A DNA stretch of 64,000 nucleotides. Source: Thermohalobaculum sp039180675 (GTDB lineage: Bacteria > Pseudomonadota > Alphaproteobacteria > Rhodobacterales > Rhodobacteraceae). Location: the NCBI GenBank assembly GCA_039180675.1, contig JBCDDC010000005.1:117867-181866 (forward strand), given 5' to 3'. Each line of letters starts with the position of its first letter. The stretch's first letter is position 1. The notes under the pieces were generated by a model. It saw nothing but the letters and a program-made list of their open reading frames with translations. It was not told the origin of the DNA and ran no database searches. A program made the position numbers and the translations under genes. This document shows, piece after piece, positions 59,685 to 64,000 of this stretch.

Positions 59685-60758
59685 CTATGTGGCTTTTTGC
59701 GAGCTAAAGAGCCGCCTGAGGCCTTTTCTGGCGAGCTTGACCGGAGCGTCGAGTTTCTTCTGCCGCATCCGCTCGATCTTCTCGTCGCGCTCGTTGAGCG
59801 CATCCCTCAGCAGCCTGACCTGCTCCGTCTTGAGATCGACACTCGCCGATAGACTGGACGCCCTCCGACGCAGCTCTCTAAGTTGATCATCGTAGGCTTT
59901 GACGATGTAGCCAAGCATGGGCTCCGCCATTCGGGTCTGTTTCTTGACGCGCGCAATCGATTCTAAGGGCTCAGAGGCTGTCGCGTCGCGCGTGAGCAGT
60001 CTCAGTGCGGCGTATGTATCGCTGATCCATCCGTGAGTCAGGTCGTGATGGATCACCTCCTCCGAGGAGTGATCGTGGTTTTGCAGGCCTTTGCTCAGCA
60101 GGCCCTCGATCTCCGGCAGGACATGGTCGATCGGGGCCGGGAAAGACGCGTCGAGCGCCTTCTCAATACCTTTGAGCGCTGTAGCAGGGTCATCGACCAA
60201 CTGGTCATAGGCTATAAAGGCGCGGGGCAACCCGTCTGAGTCCACGACTGCATCGAGCATGTATCGCAACCAAAGCAGCCCTGCATTTGACTCAGTCATA
60301 TTGTTCCGCCGTACCAGGGATGCGATGACCTCCAGCGGGTTGCGGATTACCACGACCGCCTGCATAGGCACTCTCTCTGAAAAAGCAGCGCGGTAGCTGG
60401 GAATCAGTCGGCAAATCCGCGGGTCCTTGATTACCGCAGGCTGACCGGCGGCGAACTCGTCACCGATCAGACTCAAAAGATCTTCCTGGAATGCGTCGCG
60501 GTCAGCAACGCGCATCCGGGCCAGATGGCCCGACACCCAATCGGACCAGACAAGGTCAGCTTGCTTGAGATAATTGTCGTTTAGACGCGCCAGCGGCTGG
60601 CTTTCCCAATGTCCGCGCCTGTTCGAGGTGTTGTCCTTGATCAGGGTTTTGGGTAGCCCGTAGCCGAGCAAGCTGAGCGAGCGCGTCAGCGCGGAGCTCC
60701 CGCTGCGGTGCATGCCGAGCACAAGAAGGATCTTAGAGGGAAGTCTTGTATCAGACAT
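59685..60758 (-). CDS. Sulfotransferase family protein with coiled-coil tail
   Basis: Protein of 357 residues with the PAPS 5-prime-phosphosulfate loop GMHRSGSSALTRSL near the N-terminus and the 3-prime-phosphate-binding IRNPLEVIASLVRRN near residue 138. A C-terminal charged coiled coil (about 285-345) follows. It would transfer sulfate from PAPS to a hydroxyl or sugar, probably on the surface glycan made by neighbours. It is convergent with the PhyH gene (27-base gap) and divergent from the second sulfotransferase. Confidence 0.85.
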   Translation of the reverse strand: MSDTRLPSKILLVLGMHRSGSSALTRSLSLLGYGLPKTLIKDNTSNRRGHWESQPLARLNDNYLKQADLVWSDWVSGHLARMRVADRDAFQEDLLSLIGDEFAAGQPAVIKDPRICRLIPSYRAAFSERVPMQAVVVIRNPLEVIASLVRRNNMTESNAGLLWLRYMLDAVVDSDGLPRAFIAYDQLVDDPATALKGIEKALDASFPAPIDHVLPEIEGLLSKGLQNHDHSSEEVIHHDLTHGWISDTYAALRLLTRDATASEPLESIARVKKQTRMAEPMLGYIVKAYDDQLRELRRRASSLSASVDLKTEQVRLLRDALNERDEKIERMRQKKLDAPVKLARKGLRRLFSSQKAT

Positions 60759-60944
60759 GATCGATCCATTATCAGAGCCCGCGGGCGCCGTCTCCGGTGG
60801 CTGACACTAAGCACCCCGAAACGCGCATTTCAAGGCTACCGGAAGTGCTGCTGAAGGGTGAGCGAGACAGCGTTTCCGGAATCGCCTCTTTGCGCGTCTC
60901 GAGAGCTTAGCTAGAAACAGGCAATTCTTGCGAGACGGTTCCAC

Positions 60945-61691
60945 GTGCGGTTTCCAAACCTCCTCCTTGTTGGCGTGCAGAAATCCGGGACGACCTGGAT
61001 GCATCAGACACTGTCCCGATCGCGCCATATCTTTGGATCCGCGAAGAAGGAGCTCAATCTATTCGGCCAGCCCGATTATCTCGACCGGTTGACCGAATAT
61101 CAGTCGTACTTTCCCAGGGGTGCAAAACCCGGGGCGCGCTACTTCCTAGAGAGTACGCCGCACTATTTTCATGCGCCGAACGCGATCAAAGACGTCGCGG
61201 GACAGATCAAGTCGGTGATCCCGGATGCGCGGGTGATGGTGATCCTGCGCAATCCGATCGAGCGCTACCGCTCCGCCTACATCCACCACATGCAGAAGGG
61301 GCGGCTGCCCTATAGCGCCTCGATCGATGTTTTGACCGATGATCAGATCATGCTTTCGACAGGGCTATACGGCAAGATACTGAGCCACTGGCGCGAGGTT
61401 TTCCCTGATATCATCGTCCTGTCACACGACCGTTTGAAGACCGATGCCCCCTGTCTCATGCGCGATGTCTTCACGACGCTCGAAATTGAATGCGATCTGG
61501 ACTTCAGAGGGGCTGCGGCGCCGGTCCATACCTCCGAGGAGAAGCGCCGCTCTCGCAACTGGCCTGAGGCACCAGACCTGACACCAGGGCTCCGCGAAGA
61601 ACTGGTGGATTTCTATCGTGAGGACGTCCACCGCTTGTCCGAGATGGTGGATTTCGACGTTATCCGTTGGCTGGACACGGAGGCGAGTTAG
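60945..61691 (+). CDS. Sulfotransferase domain protein
   Basis: Protein of 248 residues. The 5-prime-phosphosulfate loop is GVQKSGTTWMHQTL, near residue 9, and the 3-prime-phosphate-binding motif is LRNPIERYRSAYIHH near 100. The pattern resembles NDST/heparan sulfotransferase-type enzymes. It starts with GTG 60945, before which lies GAGACGG. It is divergent from the other sulfotransferase gene, which suggests that two positions of a glycan are sulfated. The acceptor is unknown. Confidence 0.87.
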   Translation: MRFPNLLLVGVQKSGTTWMHQTLSRSRHIFGSAKKELNLFGQPDYLDRLTEYQSYFPRGAKPGARYFLESTPHYFHAPNAIKDVAGQIKSVIPDARVMVILRNPIERYRSAYIHHMQKGRLPYSASIDVLTDDQIMLSTGLYGKILSHWREVFPDIIVLSHDRLKTDAPCLMRDVFTTLEIECDLDFRGAAAPVHTSEEKRRSRNWPEAPDLTPGLREELVDFYREDVHRLSEMVDFDVIRWLDTEAS

Positions 61692-61847
61692 CCCAGCCCA
61701 ACGTGATCCCGCGTTCTAACTGAGCGGTTTGAAGTGGCCCGCAAAGCAACAAGATGCGAAGTCTCTTGAGGCGCCAGTCACAACATCTGATCGAATGCTG
61801 GCTCAGAGCTCGCTGGTCTCTGTTCCAGCCCCTATGTCGGAGAACTT

Positions 61848-62297
61848 TCAGACTTCGGCTTCCCAAACGCCCGGAAGGCGGCCGTTCGGATCTATCAAGA
61901 CCGTGATCGTCTCGCCCACATCCGGGAGGCGTTTTCTGTGGAGCGGCACAGTACAGCCCTCAAGGCCATTATCAGTCCGCCAGTCGGCGCGGTAGATCGT
62001 TGCGTCGCCGACGCGCTTATTGCCCACCTTGGTGTGTCGAATGACCCGCGCAGGAGTCGGAATGCCTGTTCTCCGCAGCTCCCTCAAACGCCGTGCCCGC
62101 CGGATCGAGATGGTCCAGAAGAGCGTCGCCACTCCTCCGGCGACAAGCGCGATCAAGCCTGGGACGTGCCCATCTTCCAGTGTCTCCGCGCTACGCCAGA
62201 TCAAGAAGAAAGGTGTGGTGAAAATCGTCAGAAAGAGCGCCCATACACCCCAACGCCCCATCATCAGCCTTAAGAATGAGCGTGATGGATACGACAT
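61848..62297 (-). CDS. Small membrane protein with two transmembrane helices (DUF3592-like)
   Basis: Protein of 149 residues with hydrophobic helices at about 18-35 and 48-65, then a basic stretch (SIRRARRLRELRRTG) and a beta-rich cytosolic or periplasmic domain (RVIRHTKVGNKRVGDATIYRADW, ETITVLIDPNGRLPGVWEAEV). The pattern of a small domain ending in a DPNGR turn recalls DUF3592 but I cannot confirm it. ATG 62297 is chosen because the upstream 34 codons have no conserved character. The function is unknown. Confidence 0.6.
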   Translation of the reverse strand: MSYPSRSFLRLMMGRWGVWALFLTIFTTPFFLIWRSAETLEDGHVPGLIALVAGGVATLFWTISIRRARRLRELRRTGIPTPARVIRHTKVGNKRVGDATIYRADWRTDNGLEGCTVPLHRKRLPDVGETITVLIDPNGRLPGVWEAEV

Positions 62298-62568
62298 CTG
62301 ATACTCTCGCCTCAGCAAGCTTTGCGACCACATGCGCGAAACTTGAAGGAATTGTCCACGATGCTTGCTTATGAAATAGGTTCTCAAGTGTGCATCCACT
62401 TGGTCTTTGACCTGAACCCGTTTTTGTCAGGGCTTCAGACTAGCCTTTGGACGCGGGCAAGCGTTGGGCAGGTTGCCTCTCCGATAGTTCAGCGTCTCTA
62501 AGGCGATCCAAGGTCTCTCTACGGTCAAGAGGCCGAACCCACAAAATGGCAGCACACTCGACAGGCCC

Positions 62569-63444
62569 TCACCCGCCGAGGAAGAGCCGCCCTACATCCG
62601 GATTTTCCAGAAGTGCGTCGCCTTTGCCCGCGATGGCGATTTCGCCCGAGACCAGCACATAGCCGATATCGGCGAACTCAAGCCCTTTCTTCGCGTTCTG
62701 CTCCACCATCACGATGGTCTTGCCCTCTTTGTGCTGGAGGTCGTGGAGAATGTCGAAGACCATGTCGATGAAACGCGGCTCGAGGCCGATCGAGGGTTCA
62801 TCGACCAGCAGCACCTCCGGATTCATGACGAGCGCGCGGGAGATCTCGAGCAGCCGCCGCTCCCCGCCCGAGAGCACCTTCGCCTGGTGTTTGCGCCGCG
62901 CGGCCAGACGGGGGTATTTCTCGAACACCTCCTCGGCGGCGTCTTTGGCTTCCTTGGGGTCTTCTTTCAGGAACCCGCCCATCCACAGGTTCTCCTCCAC
63001 CGTCATGCCGGGGAAGACCGATTTGTCCTGCAGGATATAGGCGATGCCCGCTTCCTTGAGCTTCTCGTTGGGCGAGAGCTTTGAGATGTCGCGCTTGTTC
63101 GGCCCGTCGCCGATATTGATCGAGCCGGAGAAGATGTTGTTGAAGCCGAAGATCGCATGCAGGATCGTCGACTTGCCCGCCCCGTTCGGCCCGATCAGGC
63201 AGAGTGATTGTTTGCGCGCGACCCGCAGGTTGATCTCGTGCAGGATCTCCATCTTGCCGTAGCCCGCGCGCAGGTTCTCGATGGTCAGATACGGGTCGTT
63301 ACCCGACAGCGCATCGAGATCCTCGACCGAGACGTTCTGGGCGATGGCGGCGGCTTGCGCGGTGACGGCCTCGACCGAGATGACCGTGTCGACGCTGCCC
63401 TGATGGTAGCCTCCGGCCGTTTTTGGTTTTTCGGTGTCGCTCAT
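62569..63444 (-). CDS. livF: Branched-chain amino-acid ABC transporter ATP-binding protein (LivF)
   Basis: ATPase of a Liv-type amino-acid importer, 291 residues. Walker A is GPNGAGKST, the signature is LSGGERR and Walker B is VLLVDEPSIGL. It has an N-terminal extension of about 65 residues (VDTVISVEAVTAQAAAIAQNVS) before the usual LivF start, unlike the 230-240 residues of typical LivF. ATG 63444 overlaps the livG stop (TGATG), so the two are coupled. Substrate could be branched-chain amino acids, urea or related molecules. Confidence 0.87.
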   Translation of the reverse strand: MSDTEKPKTAGGYHQGSVDTVISVEAVTAQAAAIAQNVSVEDLDALSGNDPYLTIENLRAGYGKMEILHEINLRVARKQSLCLIGPNGAGKSTILHAIFGFNNIFSGSINIGDGPNKRDISKLSPNEKLKEAGIAYILQDKSVFPGMTVEENLWMGGFLKEDPKEAKDAAEEVFEKYPRLAARRKHQAKVLSGGERRLLEISRALVMNPEVLLVDEPSIGLEPRFIDMVFDILHDLQHKEGKTIVMVEQNAKKGLEFADIGYVLVSGEIAIAGKGDALLENPDVGRLFLGG

Positions 63445-64000
63445 CAGTGCGCCCCCAGATATGCGTCGATCACACGCTGGTCGTTCTGGATCGAGTCCGG
63501 CGCACCGTCGGCCAATAGCTCGCCATGGGCCAGGCAATAGATGTGATCGGCCATGTTCATGATCACGCGCATGTTGTGCTCGATGATGAAGAGCGTGATG
63601 CCGAACTCGGAATTCGCCCGCTTCAGCCGCTCGATCAGGCCGTTGATCAGCGTCGGGTTGATCCCCGCCGTCGGCTCATCCAGCATCAGCACCGTCGGTT
63701 CGTTCATAAGCGCCATGGCGAATTCGAGCAGCTTCTGCTGGCCAAAGCTCAGATCGCCCGCGCGGAGGAAGCGTTTTTCGTAGAGCCCGACGAATTCGAG
63801 CAGGTGCTCGGCGCGCTCCTGCTCCTCCCTCGAATGTCCCGCGAACATGTCGCGGAAGGTCGTCTTCCGATGCGGGATCGAGATCAGCATGTTCTTCACG
63901 CAGTCCATCTGCTTGTAGATCCGCGTCTGCTGGAAGGTGCGGAGCAGGCCGAGCCGGGCGATATCCGGCACCGGCATGGTCGAGATCTCCTGCCCCTCGA
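63444..64000 (-). CDS. livG: Branched-chain amino-acid ABC transporter ATP-binding protein (LivG), partial
   Basis: The visible 185 residues are the C-terminal part of LivG. The reading frame stays open to the right edge, so the Walker A region lies beyond the window. Visible are IARLGLLRTFQQTRIY, LSFGQQKLLEFAMAL (the signature region, with SFGQQ in place of SGGQQ), Walker B VLMLDEPTAGINP and the switch FIIEHNM. An ATG at 63977 is internal, since sequence before it (EGQEIST) matches the family. It is coupled to livF. Confidence 0.85.
   Translation of the reverse strand, partial: EGQEISTMPVPDIARLGLLRTFQQTRIYKQMDCVKNMLISIPHRKTTFRDMFAGHSREEQERAEHLLEFVGLYEKRFLRAGDLSFGQQKLLEFAMALMNEPTVLMLDEPTAGINPTLINGLIERLKRANSEFGITLFIIEHNMRVIMNMADHIYCLAHGELLADGAPDSIQNDQRVIDAYLGAH

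Noticed and set aside
1..64000. CRISPR arrays, tRNA and rRNA genes
   Set aside because: No regular spaced repeats and no tRNA or rRNA signature was seen by eye on either strand; a tRNAscan or Infernal run would be needed to be certain.

Overview
The window is GC-rich, densely coded DNA from what looks like an alphaproteobacterium, most probably a marine-type Rhodobacterales. I base this on the protein families present: a VPLPA-CTERM protein, a CsgG/HfaB-type secretion locus, a TIGR01459-like class IIA HAD hydrolase and many TonB and ABC importers. I see no rRNA, tRNA, CRISPR array or intact insertion sequence. No search could be run, so family names rest on recognising motifs by eye.

Layout. 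(1) 118-4489: a phnDCEE phosphonate/organophosphate importer operon ending in a HAD hydrolase. (2) 4585-9075: a CocE-type serine hydrolase coupled to a family 5 ABC binding protein, divergent from an XRE-cupin regulator, with a perfect 11-bp dyad between them. (3) 9322-19199, all on the minus strand: MbnP- and MbnH-like proteins, a FecI-type sigma factor, a FecR-type regulator, a TonB receptor with an STN domain, a DUF2946 protein, then a binding protein, permease and ATPase. This joins a cell-surface-signalling metal importer to the copper-linked MbnPH pair. (4) 19395-21376: a small secreted protein and a DUF3179 protein. (5) 21703-27757: an OmpA-domain membrane protein, a VPLPA-CTERM protein, and three tightly spaced unrecognised helical proteins that share a recurring helix-turn-helix-like module. 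(6) 27806-32785: a GST-fold protein, two convergent AraC regulators, and a LysR regulator divergent from an F420-reductase-like Rossmann protein. (7) 32892-38895: an export locus with a CsgG/HfaB lipoprotein, a repeat protein (HfaD-like), a small partner (HfaA-like), other secreted or lipid-anchored small proteins, and LuxR- and CRP/FNR-type regulators. (8) 39146-45976: an EF-G-like GTPase, a YqiJ/YqiK flotillin pair, a small XRE protein, a type II NADH dehydrogenase and a secreted protein. (9) 46451-52643: two paralogous TonB receptors around an aldehyde dehydrogenase. (10) 53022-61691: a surface-glycan style group with a DUF616 transferase, a GT2, a hexapeptide acyltransferase, a large GT-methyltransferase-GT fusion, a PhyH dioxygenase and two sulfotransferases. 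(11) 61848-64000: a small membrane protein and livF/livG ATPases of a branched-chain amino-acid importer, with livG running off the right edge.

The two parts most likely to hold something undescribed are the MbnPH + sigma/FecR/TonB receptor + ABC locus (region 3), a candidate metal-chelate uptake system that may handle copper rather than iron, and the three-protein cassette with eight copies of a short module (region 5).
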